Source: Sesamum alatum
Taxonomy: Eukaryota; Streptophyta; Magnoliopsida; Lamiales; Pedaliaceae
Length of the DNA stretch: 64,000 bases
NCBI GenBank assembly: GCA_034509735.1
Contig: JACGWO010000012.1
Coordinates: 9,174,367-9,238,366 of the forward strand
Reading direction: 5' to 3'
Both the position numbers and the translations under genes were made by a program. The notes beneath the pieces are model-generated. The model ran no database searches and was not told the DNA's origin. It saw nothing but the letters and a program-made list of their open reading frames with translations. The number at the start of each line of letters is the position of its first letter. The stretch's first letter is position 1. Of this stretch, positions 1-12,400 are shown piece after piece.

Positions 1-3000
1 TGTCGGTACCCATTCTCGACCTAAGCCTTGCCTCGTCCACACTAAATGTCATAGGGGTCCTACTCATTTATTCAGTTACTGTGGCCATAGATTTATCAGG
101 GACAAATCTCAGAGTAAAGTGAGATATTACCGCCAACCTTCTGACAGGAGATGGATCCTCTCTTAGGACCTACTGTCACGCCACACTTCTTGACTGCACT
201 AGATAGGGCTTATGACAACTGAGTTATATGACTTGGTAGCCTTTCGCCATACCTAAGATACAGGCACAGTGTGTAGGTGGTCTTAGTAATCCCTCAAGTC
301 CACGATCAATTCGTACTGTTGGAACCGGGAATACAAGTAATACCTAAATGACCCTACTCAAGGTCCTCTATATGATGGTTCCCACGAGTCACGTCAGTCA
401 ACAACCACCTAGCTGGTTGACCTACTAACATTGCTGAAAAAATCGGTACGGCCCGGGAACGCGATGGAAGCGTAAAATAAAAGAAATTTAAAACGATTTC
501 AAAGGGGTGTTCACTTTGAATTTTCGGGTGTTCGGTGTATTCAAAAGCACCATAACATACAGAAAAATATGCTTGAACATATGGCTAGAGGAGAAAATGG
601 AAAAGTACAATAATTTAAATAGACACATTACCTTTTTCGTTTCACATGTAGAATGACAACAAGCAATAATTTTCTTATCGTTCATTTTTCGTTCACCTTA
701 GGGTTCAAATTAGAACCTCTCTAATTTGTCCACACCACAGTAATGGAAGAAAATCTACATCTACTGCTAGGTAGAATCTAGATCAACAAAGAAACGAAAA
801 ACGTATTACACTATTGATTAGTGTATACGTATTTCTCATGTTCTCATCTTAAATCTAATTCAAAGAGAACTCAAAAGAAGGAGAAAAATGGAGGAAGTTT
901 CGTGGCTTGTGTGAGGAGAGTGCAAGTTAGGGGGCTGAAAAGTATGTGTGTAGTTGTGTAGTTGTAGGTAGTTTCCAAAACCACTTACTTACTAATGCAC
1001 AACTTGTGCTCAACCTCCAACCATGTTAGCACAATATGTGGACCACCTAACCATCATGGCAAGCCACATCATTGCTTACATGGAGCCACATCATTGCTTA
1101 CATGGAGGACTTTCAACTCCTCTTAAACTTGCATCAAACCTTTGAGCTTTGGTTTCAAGTCATGGACCAGTTTAAATTTAATCAAATTAAATCAAGTGAT
1201 CCATGGGTTTCAAATTAATCCAATTAATTTTAAACCTTATTAAAGTCCAAAAATTTATTTAATCTAATTAAATAAACATAAGCTCAAACACTAACTAATT
1301 GATCCAATCAATTAATGAAACGAAACCCAATAAATTAATCCAATTAATTTAAAGGTATTAAGCCCAAAATTAATTAATTCAATCAACTAATTCTTGAGCC
1401 ATCCATCCAATGAATTTTCCCAATAAATTATCCAATCATTGATATTCTCCTTGAATTAATTTAATCCAATTAAATTAATTCACTTCTTCCAAAATTAATT
1501 CCAAATTAATTCCACTACTTCCATAGTGATTTGTGTGTGACTCTTTAGGTTCACCCTCGGCTAGACTTGGGCTTGTGTCTAACACAATTAATTAATTAAA
1601 TCCAATTTAATTAATTATTTCTGATTAACCATTAATCAGAAATGCCCATTACCATGGGTGGCCGTCTAGCAACGGTCCATGACACTAGAGACTAGGTGAA
1701 TGTTGGCGTGAACATTTAGGCTTCGAATTCCATACGGGTACAATTCTTCCGTCGACCATCTCCTGGCCTTAGTCTAGGGCATGGAATTGGGTGTCGGTTC
1801 CCATCCTGGACTAGGCAACTATGCTACAAACTCGAGACGCGTTTACTCTATTGATCGACCTAGGGAACCATTCCCTACTCGATCAATCGCTACGGCCGTA
1901 GACTTAAAGAGTCGGAACCATCTCAGAGCCCATAGGAGACATAGATGGCAAATACTGACAGGGGACAGATTCTCTCTTGGAATCCACCGTCCTCACTACA
2001 TACTCCGACTGCACTGGACAAGGCTTATAATGACCATATCAAAGATCCCGTCACCTCTCGCCAGATCCAAGATACAACCTTGATATGCATGCGACTGCCA
2101 TGATTCCTCACATGATTCCTCAAGTCTGAGGACTAATCCCGTACTATTGGAACCGGGAATTCAAGTTATACCAACCAAGCCTCCAAGGCAAATATGACGA
2201 TTCCCGCGAGTCAGTTCAGTCAGTCGACTACCTTGCCAACTAACCCACTAAAATTGCATAAACGACCTACGTCTAGCATCGATGAAACTCGGCACTCACC
2301 CAATGAATGCAATACTTAGTGCAAGTCTCTATAGGGTGCTCGAGGCCCAGTCTCGAGGTCCTCGATTTGGAACGTTTCAGACCGACACCCAAAGAGTTGG
2401 TTTCATAGCCACCAACCTATGCGCAGCTCAACTCAATGGGTTTAACCAATCAGTCTGTGGGCATTTGTTGTGACATTGAAACGCCATTGAATGTAAGTAG
2501 TAAGCACAACAAACACATTTTTCCAGTGATGAATACTTACTTTATCCATCAATATAATATTACTTTGATAAAGATCAACGAATAGTTCCCAAAACAGCCA
2601 ATCTAATTGACTTTTTGGTCACCTATTCTAACAATTGCATGGACGAGCCTCGTCACTTGTTGATGAAATGCGACTGCAAATGCTTAGTGCAAGTCTCACA
2701 CGGATTCTCGATACCCTTTCTCGAGATTTCTTGACTTGAAGAGTTTCAAACCGATCCGGAGAAACTAAATTCATGAACACCATCTAATGCGCAGTTCCAG
2801 TTTCCCGGAATGTGTTTTTGGTTTGTGGGCTTTGCTTGTGCAGTGAATAGTTAATGTAAAGCAGTAAGTGAACACAAACAAAGTATTGAGCCAAAGGAAT
2901 ATCACTTTCTTATTCATTACAATTTATTAAAACACTGAAATTGTTTAGACATAGGTTACATTAGCCCAATCAGATTAGCTTCACGGTCACCTATTCTAAC

Positions 3001-3001
3001 A
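1..3001 (-). mobile_element. LTR J, copia-type, partial at window edge, interrupted by solo LTR I
   Basis: This is a long copia-type LTR in minus orientation, present as 1-434 plus 2639-3001. It reads in parallel with the LTR of element A (compare 8691-9477), including the block around 'cagttactgtggccat' and the terminal 'cacctattctaac' that is the reverse complement of the family's LTR start TGTTAGAATAGGTG. The left end lies outside the window, so I cannot say whether J is a solo LTR or the end of a full element. No coding sequence follows its right end, which abuts a hAT remnant, so solo LTR is likelier. It is more diverged than A's LTRs. Solo LTR I sits inside it. Confidence 0.7.
435..2633 (-). 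mobile_element. Solo LTR I (same family as element H)
   Basis: A single 2199-bp LTR in minus orientation, running from TGAAAAAATCGG at 435 to TCTAACA at 2633. It is flanked by a perfect 5-bp target-site duplication ATTGC (430-434 and 2634-2638), so both ends are secure. There is no internal region, hence a solo LTR left by LTR-LTR recombination. The start matches H's LTR (28236 and 19426). The conserved LTR core block is at about 1651-1700. The middle (1140-1640) is very AT-rich with many AATTAA repeats. Small reading frames here (for example 1781-2083) match no protein I know. Confidence 0.9.
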
Positions 3002-3529
3002 AAAAGAGTTTTGCAAGACGAACTGCTTTGACTATTGCTAGATCAACTTGACCTGGAAATATTTAATTCTGTATAATTATTTTCTATTTATCTTTTTCCT
3101 AATTCGAATTACTTCTTGATAAATTTTTTTCCAGATGATTAGTGGAAATTATTTGGTCTTGAAGCACCTGACCTACAAGAGTTGGCAATTATAATTTTAA
3201 GTCAAACAGTTTCTTCTTCTGGATGCGAGCGGAATAGAGTGTTTTCGAGCGTATTCATACTAAAAGGAGAAGTAGGTTGGAGCACCAAAGGTTGAATGAT
3301 CTAGTTTATGTTCATTATAACTTGCGTCTGCAGAACAAGTATATACAATGTTTAGAATTCACTAAATTTATTTGTGTATAACTAGTGTTACAATATAATA
3401 ACTATATTTTCACATATTTGTAATTATTGTAGAGTTAAATATAGCAAGAGGCCTTATGATCCTATTGATTATGAATGCATTGACAAGGAGGAATTTTGGA
3501 TATTGAAGAAATTCCAGAAGGTGAATTTG

Positions 3530-5525
3530 TGTTAGAATGGGTGACTAGAAAGTCAATGTTGTTGGCTGTTCTAAGAACTATTCATCAATCCTTGAACGAG
3601 TAATATTATGTTGATGAATGTAGTAAGGATTCATCATTGGCAATGATGAGTTTGTTGTGCTTACTGCTTGCATTGAACGTCATTTTGACGTCACAACAAA
3701 CGTCCACAGACCGGATATATGAATCCAAGAAGTTGGACCGCGCATAGGATGGCGGTCATGGAACCAACTTCTGTAGATAGGTCTGAAACACTCCAAGTCA
3801 AGGACCTCAAGATTGGGCACTGAAAGTCCGGTAGAGACTTGCACTAAGGGTTGCATTCATTAGATGAGTGTCATGTTTCATCGATGACAGACATTGGACG
3901 TCTATGCAATATTAGTGGGTAAGTTGACAAGGGTAGTGTCGGCTGACTGAGGTGATTCGTGGGAATCGTCATATGGAAGCCACACGGGCTTGGTCGATAT
4001 GACTTGTATTCCCGGTTCTGATAGCACGGGATCAGTCCTCGGACTTGAGGAATCACGGCAGTCGCTCACATACGAAGGTTGTATCTTGGATCTGCGACAG
4101 GGAGATCTCCTATGCGCTCTGAGATGGTTTAGACTCTCAAAGTCTATGGCCATAGCACTTGATTGAGTAGGGAAGGATTTCCTACGTCAATCATAGAGTT
4201 AACCCTATCTTGAGTATTAAGCATAGACGCCTAGTCAATGATGGGAACCGACGCCCAATTCCATGCCTTAGACTAAGGCCGGGAGACAAGCGACAGTAGG
4301 ACCGTACCTATATGTAACAAGAAATGGTAGGACCATACCTATATGTAACTCGGAGCCTAAATATTCACACCACATATTCACCTAGTCTCTAGTGCCATGG
4401 ACCGTTGCTAGACGGCCACCCATGCTGACAGACTACTTTGGTTATGAGATAACAAGAAGTAGGTCCAAGTCTAGATGAAGGTGAATCTAAAGAGTCACAA
4501 CCGCTACACCAGATGTGAAAGGAATTAATTTAGAATTTATTTCGGGAGAAGATTTAATTTAATAGGATTAAATTATATTTCTTGGAGATTCAAGCCTCGA
4601 TGGATTAATTGGATTAATCGGACTTGAGTTCATAAATTAGGTTTATGGATTTAATAAAGCATAGGCTTCCCTTTTAATTAGATTAAAAAGGTAAATTAAT
4701 TAATGGGCTTGGTATATTAAATAGGATTTAATATAAAGTCCATTGGACCTTGGGGCTATTTAATTTAGAATTAAATAAGCTCATTCCATAAAGCCCATCA
4801 AAAATAAATGGACGAGATTTGATCTAGAGATTGATGAGATGATGAGCCATGATTAAATTGACTTAATCAAATCCTAGTTTGACTAAGATTTAACTAGGTC
4901 AAAATCCTAGTCAAGCGTGCTTCTTTAGAAGAGGTTGAGTAGGAATAGGAAAATGTTTCCTATAAATACTAAAACACACACACACCCACCCACTAATCTC
5001 TACACTTTCATCTCACAACTCTCTCTCTTAATTTTCGTCCACCTCTCTTCTCTTCTCCAAGATTTTACTTTTGTTCTTCTTGATTTATTCAAGGTAGAAC
5101 ATAAGAGACGTCGATAGCGTTAATCGATAGCGTGTATCGATGTCTCTTCTCCCCTAAATCATATCTTGCTAGCACCGGACTTCGTTGCTTTCCGGTGTAG
5201 CGTGTGGACGATTTGGAGGGTCTCCACTTTGAGATTCTTGGTGCAAAATGGGAACAATGTGTGTAGCCGAACGAAGATGACTACAAGAGGTAACATCCTC
5301 TTTTACATTTCTTGTTCTAAATTCTATGGCCTCCATGTTGTGTTTTATTGAACATGAGATACACCGAACACCCGGGAGAATCAAGGGCACACCCCTTGAT
5401 CCGTTTATGTATGTATGATGCATGATTTAAATTCCATTTAATTTATGCTTTGCAATTTTATTATGCAACCCATCGCGCTTCCGCTATTCGCGCTCCCTCT
5501 CCTGGGACGATCTGCTTGCTTTTCA
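3530..5525 (+). mobile_element. Solo LTR K (copia-type, family shared with F and L)
   Basis: A 1996-bp LTR from TGTTAGAATGGGTGAC (3530) to TTTTCA (5525), inserted in the last exon of the hAT remnant. The flanking 5-mers ATTTG (3525-3529) and ACTTA (5526-5530) match at 3 of 5 positions, the two differences being transitions. Removing the LTR and one 5-mer restores a continuous hAT reading (EFDYDEMEEM), which supports the boundaries. It contains the LTR core block (about 4378-4428), two 31-bp tandem units (4290-4320, 4321-4351), a W-box cluster and TATA box (4857-4968), and a CpG-rich 3' end. It has no internal region. Confidence 0.85.
4857..4968 (+). promoter_or_regulatory. LTR promoter of K: W-box cluster and TATA box
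   Basis: TTGAC/GTCAA cores cluster at 4857-4914 (for example 'gtttgacta' and 'actaggtcaaaatcctagtcaa'). They lie about 50-100 bp upstream of a good plant TATA box, TATAAATA, at 4961-4968. TTGAC is the core of the WRKY W-box. A (CA)n stretch and a CT-rich stretch follow the TATA, typical of a plant 5' untranslated start. Function is inferred from sequence alone. Confidence 0.55.
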
Positions 5526-5577
5526 ACTTAACTATGATGAGATGGAAGAAATGCTTGAGGAAGAAATGGGGAAGGAT

Positions 5578-5580
5578 CAA

Positions 5581-5675
<95 letters not shown>

Positions 5676-5760
5676 TATTATTATTATTATTTATTATATA
5701 GTATTATTGTTATTAATATTATTGTTGTTGTTATTATTATTATTATTGTTATTATTCTTA
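5578..5760. repeat. (TTA)n microsatellite
   Basis: About 30 uninterrupted TTA units at 5580-5669, then an imperfect ATT/GTT tail to about 5760. It lies directly after the hAT tail. The poly-Leu and poly-Ile frames it opens are artefacts of the repeat. Confidence 0.97.
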
Positions 5761-7130
5761 TTGTTTTGGAAAGAGTCAATTTTTTGTATTAAATCGACTT
5801 TATAGGTAGTTACTGTCATATAGGCCATCACTCGATTTCAAGAGGGACAATTTTGAGTTAAATGTTTTGGGGTTCCACTTACAAGCTACATGCTTACAAC
5901 AACTCACTTCATGCCCCTATTGGATAAGATTGACATCCAATTTGGTTCATTCCGCAATAATATATTATCATATGCAGGTAAAGTTCAATTGTTAAATTAT
6001 TTGTTGTCAGCTTTCTTAGTAAACTAACTACATCGCTTATATTTCCCAAGGGTGTGATCAAGGAGATTGAAGAACCATCTAGGACCTTTCTATGTATAGG
6101 GGTTGAAAATGCAGGGTATCTGAAGGTGGCGTGGAAGCATATTTGTAGGGGTACCAAATTTGGTGACTTGGGCATTAAATCTGTAATGCCATTGAACAGG
6201 GCTCTGATGGCTAAACACCTGTGGGACTTGTTGAAAAATAAGCCTCCTGTTTGGGTCAAGTGGATGAAAAAATACAGGCTGCAGAATGTATCATTATGTA
6301 CTTTTGTAGCTACAATGTACTTTTGCAGCTACAGGTACCTGTAGTAGAAAGAAGCTTCTGAAAATCGAAAGACGTAATTTAGTGGGCGGTATTGGGATAA
6401 CAACACTTTATGTCTTTGGCATGATCCTTGGAACTCGACAAACATATTGAAACACACCGTACCAGTAGAAACTAGGATCACTAGGCTTCGGTTATATGCT
6501 AAACTTGTTGCGACTATTGTTGATGGGCAATGGCAATGCCCTAAAGTTAGGAGTTTGGATTTTGTTGCTATTGATCAGCTCCCTACGATACATGGAGGTA
6601 CCGATGTGGTACAGTTGAGGGATTTTGTGTGTCGATTTTCTATAGCATCAACACAAAAGTTGTTTATAGATATGCAACTAGTAATCCCTTGACATACACT
6701 GTTGATAGGATCCTTCAAAAACCCACGCAACACGTTTGTGCACTGGTTGGCTATTTAGAGGAAACTCACGACACTAGACAAGCCTTGGTTGCAACATTTA
6801 AATGGTTTTCTTGCTTATGTCCAGAGCTGTAAGCTAAAATGCATGAGCATTTGTTCTTTAATTGCTCCTCTAGATGGTGCCTTGCAGCGTGCAAAATAGA
6901 GGTTAAGATGAAGTGAGCACATACACAATGGAATCTAAGAATTCTTGGGTTGATGCAAATTGGAGGAAAAAAAAACACTTGGTAATGAAGCTTACAAAAA
7001 CATTGATGGCAACCTTTATTTATAACTTGTGGCAAGAGTGGAATATTTGACAATTTTAAGGGAAAATGAGATCACCTGGAAAGATTGTTACCATTGTACT
7101 ACAACTGGTTAGAATGAGAAGTTTTAGTAA
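5761..7130 (+). pseudogene. LINE (non-LTR retrotransposon) ORF2 3' fragment
   Basis: Remnant of the C-terminal part of a plant L1-type LINE ORF2. From about 5890 it reads PLLDKIDIQFGSFRNN and LSYAGKVQLLNYLLS, the region after the reverse transcriptase palm. The longest open piece (6054-6344) reads VIKEIEEPSR, KVAWKHICRG, FGDLGIKSVMPLNRALMAKHLW and PPVWVKWMKKY, the usual approach to the zf-RVT domain. Further on are LWHDPWNS, a WLAI-like segment near 6742, and HEHLFFNCSSRW near 6842, which is the zf-RVT Cys/His region. Several frameshifts and stops are present (for example after LSAFLVN). The catalytic reverse transcriptase core and endonuclease are absent. 5761-5840 and 7061-7130 hold nothing I recognise. 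Confidence 0.75.
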
Positions 7131-7179
7131 GGACTTGCAGCAGCCGACGTTTTGAACTATATCTCTTTATAGTATTTGG

Positions 7180-7360
7180 AAGATAGCTTTGACTACAAAG
7201 GGCTTTTGCCGCTGGTGTGCTTGGCCAACCTATTGTCCTCTTTTTTTTTTTTTTTTCAGTTAATGCAATTTACCTTTGACTGCATAGGGTTTTGCCGTTG
7301 GTGTTCTTGGCCATCCTATTGTATTTTGTTTTCTCAGTTAATGCAATTGAACTTTAACAA
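7180..7360 (+). repeat. Duplicated LINE 3' tail
   Basis: Two direct copies of about 75-85 bp, at 7186-7268 and 7278-7358. Each reads GCTTTTGCCG(C/T)TGGTGT, TTGGCCA(A/T)CCTATTGT, a T-rich run, then CAGTTAATGCAATT. The sequence lies just downstream of the LINE coding remnant and has the T-rich character of a plant LINE 3' untranslated region. The first copy carries a T run of about 16. Confidence 0.65.
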
Positions 7361-7400
7361 AAGAAAAAAAGTAAAGAAGAAGAAGAAAGAATTCGATGTT

Positions 7401-7497
7401 TAATAAAATAGTAACATTGAGGCTATCCAAGTAAGCGTCATGTGTGCGCATATTTGGATAGTCTCTTTGTATTCTATTTTGCCACGTAAGAAATTGT
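7401..7497. other. Short inverted repeat next to element A
   Basis: GAGGCTATCCAA at 7420-7431 is mirrored by TTGGATAGTCTC at 7453-7464, giving about 11 of 12 pairable bases around a roughly 21-base loop. This could be a tiny MITE remnant or simply a hairpin. No target-site duplication is evident. The rest of the interval is unassigned and ends in ATTGT, the left target duplication of element A. Confidence 0.4.
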
Positions 7498-9477
7498 TAA
7501 AAGATTGTGGATCGTCCCAAGAAATAGGGCGAATGCGGAAGCGCGGTATAAAATTAAAATACAAAAAAACTTAAACATGCTTTAATTAAATAAAAGAACA
7601 CGTCCAAGGGGTGTACCATTGAAGTTCCCGCGCGTTTGGTGTATCTCATGAATTAAAAACATAAACAAATCATGGAGGCCATAGGATTAAAAATAAGGAG
7701 AAACGAGAAATTAAATCGGAACCTATCGATTGTCGTTTTCGTCTTCTAACCGGTACTCGCGTTGTTCCCCGTTTTGCACCAAATCTTGTTTTTGAGACTC
7801 TCCAAACAGTAACACGCAATCCACCCACGTATCTTGCACGTCGTGCTAGCGAACGGACAAGTATTTTTGGAGAGGATGAATTAATAACAGTTGTTGATTA
7901 ACGGTATTAATTCTCCTAAGTTCTATTGTTCCAAGAACAAAAGAACAAGTATTATTTTCTTGTAAAGAAAGAGAGAGAGCGGACGAGTAGGGGAGAGGGA
8001 GAGAGACCGAATTATGTGTGTGTTGTGTGTTGGAATTTCATCACTCTTCAAATAGTGAAAGGCTAGGACTATTTTATAGAGGAGTTTAATCCTCTTTAAA
8101 ACTCCAACTCTAAAGAAGTCTATTTTGACTAGGATTTTGACCTAGTCAAAGTCCTAGTCAAAGTAGCATTTGACCTAGTCAAATTAATCTTAGCCAGCCA
8201 TCTTTCCCTTTCCATCTCAATCATTAATTTAATTTAATGGAATATTTAAATCCTATTAAATATTCCAAAGGCCCAAATAAATAAATATAGTAAATATAAA
8301 TATTATTCTAAGGCTATTAAATTAATTCTCTAATAAATCTAATTTATTAGATTAATCCCTTTTATCAAATAAAAGGAATTGATTCTCCAAGAAAATAAAG
8401 GACCCGATTAAATCAAATTTAATCATTCCTTTTCTCCAATATTTAATTCTAAATTTAAATAGTTAGTGTGTGTGGATTGTGTGTGACTCTTTAGGTTCAC
8501 CATTCAGCTAGACTTGGTCGGATTCCTAGAATTCGTCCGTTACCATGGGTGGCTATCTAGCAACGGTCCATGTCACTAGAGACTAGGTGAATTTTTGGGG
8601 ATGAACATTTAGACTCTGACAGTACACTTGTCCTTCTGTCTTCGGTCTCACCACTTAGGGTCTAGGGCACGGAAAATGCAGGTACCCATTTTGGACCTAA
8701 GTGTCGGTTTGTCCTTACTAAACGCTGCAAAGGAAACCTTCCCTTCTGTTCAGTTACTGTGGCCACAGATTTTAGGGACAAGACACAGAGCATACGTGAG
8801 ACTCAACTGTCAATGCCTTTGACAGGAGACAGATCCTTTCTTGGAAACTACTGTTACTCTTTACACCAGAGCTGCACTGGACATGGCTTATGACTACTCA
8901 AGTGCTTCTTGGCAGTCTCTCACCATATCTAAGATACAGACCTGATGTACAGGTAAACTCAGCAGTTCGTCAAGTCAAAGGACTTGACCTGTACCGTTAG
9001 AACCGGGAACACACGTCGAACCTAGCCGACCCTACTCAAGGTCCTCCGTAAGACGGTTCCCGCGAGTCACCTCAGTCCGCTGCTCCCTAGCAGGCTAACC
9101 CACTAACACTGCTTAGACGACCCTCGTCCCCCGTCGATGAAATACGACAGCAGATGCTTAGTGCAAGTCTCAAGGGGAATCTCGGTACCCATTTTCGAGA
9201 TTCCTTGACTTGGAGATTTCCGGACTGATTCGGCGGGACTGATTTCATGGACCTACCTCCAAGCGTAGTCCCAGTCCCCGAAATAGGTTTTCAGTCCGTG
9301 GGCTTTGTTTGCGTAGTGAACAGATTGATATAAAGCAGATAAAGGGAACGCGAACAAAGTAATGACAAATGAATTTCACTTCTTTATTCATTAATAGTTT
9401 ATCAAAACACTGAAATTGTCTAGACATAGGTTACATTTTGCCCGCCAAGATTAGCTGTATGGTCACCTATACTAACA
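7498..9477 (-). repeat. 3' LTR of element A
   Basis: A 1980-bp LTR. Its outer end is TAAAAGATTG where the 5' LTR has TGAAAGATTG, so one terminal base is mutated. It ends TACTAACA at 9477, next to the polypurine tract complement (ctcccactt, 9480-9488). The LTR core block is at 8542-8591, a W-box cluster at 8124-8184, and a TATA-like ATTTTATA (sense TATAAAAT) at 8071-8078. Confidence 0.93.
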
Positions 9478-9493
9478 ATCTCCCACTTGACCT

Positions 9494-12400
9494 TTAAAGC
9501 CAATTGCCCATATGTCTAATCCCCATCTTCTCAAGATGTTGCGTATGAGCGCTCTACGACATAGGCTTTGTCAGCGGATCTGCTGTGTTGTCTGCTGAGT
9601 TGACTTGGTCTATCTGAACGTCACCTCTTCCTACCATTTCTCTAAGAAGATGGTAGCGTCTAAGAATGTGTTTGGAACGATGATGAGATCTCGGTTCCTT
9701 TGCTTGCGCTATTGCACCGTTGTTATCACAGAAGATGAGAACGGGCTCGACGATGCTAGGCACCACACCCAAATCTTAGATGTAGTTTCTCATCCAAAAC
9801 CGCTTCCTTGGCAGCTTCTGAAGCTGCTATGTATTCAGCCTCTGTGGTGGAGTCAGCAGTGGTTGCTTGCTTGGAACTTTTTCAAGCCACTACTCCTCCA
9901 TTGAGCTTGAATACATAACCCGATTGAGACTTGGCATCATCGTCATCAGACTGGAAGCTAGCGTCGCTAAAGCCTTCCAGGATCAATTCTCTGTTCCATA
10001 GACTAAGAACATTTCCTTAGTCCTTCTTAGGTACTTAAGGATGCCCTTAACAGCATTCCAATGTGCCTCTCCTGCACAAGACCGATATCTGCTTGTTACG
10101 CTCAAAGCGTAAGCAATGTCAGGCCTGGTGCAGTGGACCGCATATTGGATGCTTTCTACGGCAGAAGCATAGGGGATGACTTTCATCCTTTCAAGTTCCT
10201 CATCAGTCTGCGGGGACTGCTTCTTGGATAACTTGATCCCATGCCTCATAGGAAGGAATCCTCGTTTGGAGTTGTCCATTCGATATCTCTTTAGGACTTT
10301 CTCCATGTACGAGTTTTGATTGAGCCCTAACATCCTTTTAGATCTGTCCCTGACAATCTGGATGCCTAGGATGTAGGAGGCTTCACCCAAATCCTTCATG
10401 GAAAAATTGGGTTGATAACCATGCTTTTTGTGTCACCCAACATTCTAATATCATTACCAATGAGTAGAATGTCATCCACATAAAGCACCAGGAACACTAT
10501 AGAGCTCCCACTGACCTTCTTGTATATACAAGGGTCGGATTTGTTTTTGATGAAGTCATAACCCCATATTACTTCATCAAAGCGAATGTTCCAACTTCGG
10601 GATGCTTGTTTGAGGTCATAGATGGACTTCTGGAGACGACAGATCTTCTGTTCTTCTCCAGTGACTGTGAAATCCTCCGGTTGATCCATATAGATCTCTT
10701 ACTCAACGAAACCGTTAAGGAAGGCCGTTTTCACGTCCATCTACCATATCTCATAGTCATACCGTGCTGCTATGGCGAGCAGGATCCGAATGGACTTAGT
10801 CATGGCTACCGGCGAGTAGGTATCCTCAAAATCGACCCCGGGTCGTTGAGTGTATCCCTTAGCTACTAGCCTAGCCTTGAAGGTTGTGACTTCTCCATCA
10901 ACGCCAAGTTTGCGCTTGTAGACCCACTTACAGCCAACTGGCTTAACACCTTTCGGTGGATCTACAAGTCTCCAGACTTGGTTCTCGCTCATGAGTCCAT
11001 TTCGGTTTTCATGGCCTCAAGCCATTTCCCGGAGTCGATGTCAGACATCGCTTCTCCATATGTCTTAGGATCGTTATCCAAAAGACCAGTTGTATTTAGA
11101 AAGCCATATCTCACTGGAGGTCTGGACTCTCTAGTAGACCTACGGAGAACGGGAACGTCAGCGGCGACTGTGGGCGCTGACTGTATCGGAGCCGGCGGTT
11201 CAGGGACCGGGGCTGGTTGTTCCTGAGGCCGTCCTTCATGCCTAGCATGTTGGACTTGTCGAGGTCGGTCAGCCCTTCGGGTGTCTATCCTGAATCCTCT
11301 AAGTGAGGATTCCGCAGCTACCTCTGATGGCTGGATTCCATCACTTGATTCCTCAAGGATCAACTCATCAGGTTGGATATCCTCTGGGAAGCCTTGCTCC
11401 AAGAACACTGCATTTCTTGAAACAAACACCTTTTTGTTCCAAGGGGTCATAAAAGTAATACCCCGCAGTTTCTTTAGGGTATCCAATGAACCTGCATAAG
11501 CTAGACCTGGATTCTAGCTTATCTCCCACTAACCTCTTGACGTATGCGGGGCTACCCCACACTTTCAAGTAGTTGTAGAATGCAGGCTTGCCGTGCCATA
11601 TCTCGTATGGCGTTTGGGTCAATACACTGGTAGGCTAGCAACTTGGCCGCCGTTTCCAATGCGTAGCCCCAAAAGGACAAAGGCAATTTGGTAAAATTCA
11701 TCATGGATCGAACCATGTCCAACAGGGTTCGATTTCTCCTTTTAGAGACACCATTTAATTGTGGTGTCCCGGGAGGTGTCCATTCTGAAATTATACCGTT
11801 TTCTTTTAGATAATTAAGGAACTCGGTACTAAGGTATTCACCGCCTCGGTCTCACCGTAGGACTTTAATTTTGCAGTTGGTCTGGTTCTCCACTTCAAGT
11901 GTGAATTCTTTAAACCTCTCAAGAGCTTCAGACTTGTACCTCATTAGGTAAACATAACCATACCGTGAATGATTATCGGTAAAGGTTATGAAGTAGGAGA
12001 ACCCACCTCGGGCCTGCGTCCTTAGTGATCCACATACATCTGTATGGACCAAGTCCAACAGGCCTGTGGCAAGCCTGCTTTGTCCTACAAAGGGCTTCTT
12101 GGTCATTTTCCCTCTTAGACAAGATTCACAAGTTGGTAGCTCACTCAAGTCCTCTACCTCTAGGTTCTTTGAGTCTACCAATCTTTTCATCCTATCTTGG
12201 GATATGTGCCTAGCCTTGCGTGCCACAATCGTGCGTTCCCGTTATTATCTAATTTACGTTTGTGTTGAGCGTTAAGAACGAAGTTCGTTTGTTGCAAGAT
12301 ATAGAGCCCGTTATTTAATGTACCAAGTAGATGAGCAATTCCGCACCTCATCAAATAAAAGCAATTTTTATTGATCATAAACTCATAACCACTATTGTCT

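Larger units (their letters stand above)
3002..5580 (+). pseudogene. hAT-family transposase C-terminal remnant, split by solo LTR K
   Basis: Decayed end of a plant hAT transposase in three pieces. 3134-3346 encodes the dimerisation domain: a WKLFG-like start, LSQTVSSSGCERN, a frameshift, then SVFERIHTKRR and RLEHQRLNDLVYVHYNL. These are hallmark hAT C-terminal motifs. The preceding 'tttttttccag' looks like an intron acceptor. A second intron appears to run from about 3346 ('gtatat') to 3432 ('ttgtag'). The next exon reads VKYSKRPYDPIDYECIDKEEFW, also typical. Solo LTR K interrupts at 3529, and the tail (YDEMEEMLEEE) resumes at 5531. At least one in-frame TAG replaces a Trp codon. No N-terminal BED or catalytic region is visible, and 3002-3130 is probably an older exon plus intron. 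Confidence 0.8.

Noticed and set aside
1140..1640. CRISPR-like or regularly spaced repeats in AT-rich LTR sequence
   Set aside because: The AATTAA-type repeats are irregular low-complexity sequence and the window is plant DNA.
5450..5805. Poly-leucine and poly-isoleucine frames
   Set aside because: Pure translation of the (TTA)n microsatellite.
6447..6692. Independent small protein gene
   Set aside because: It continues the LINE ORF2 remnant after a frameshift; the same region holds other LINE motifs.
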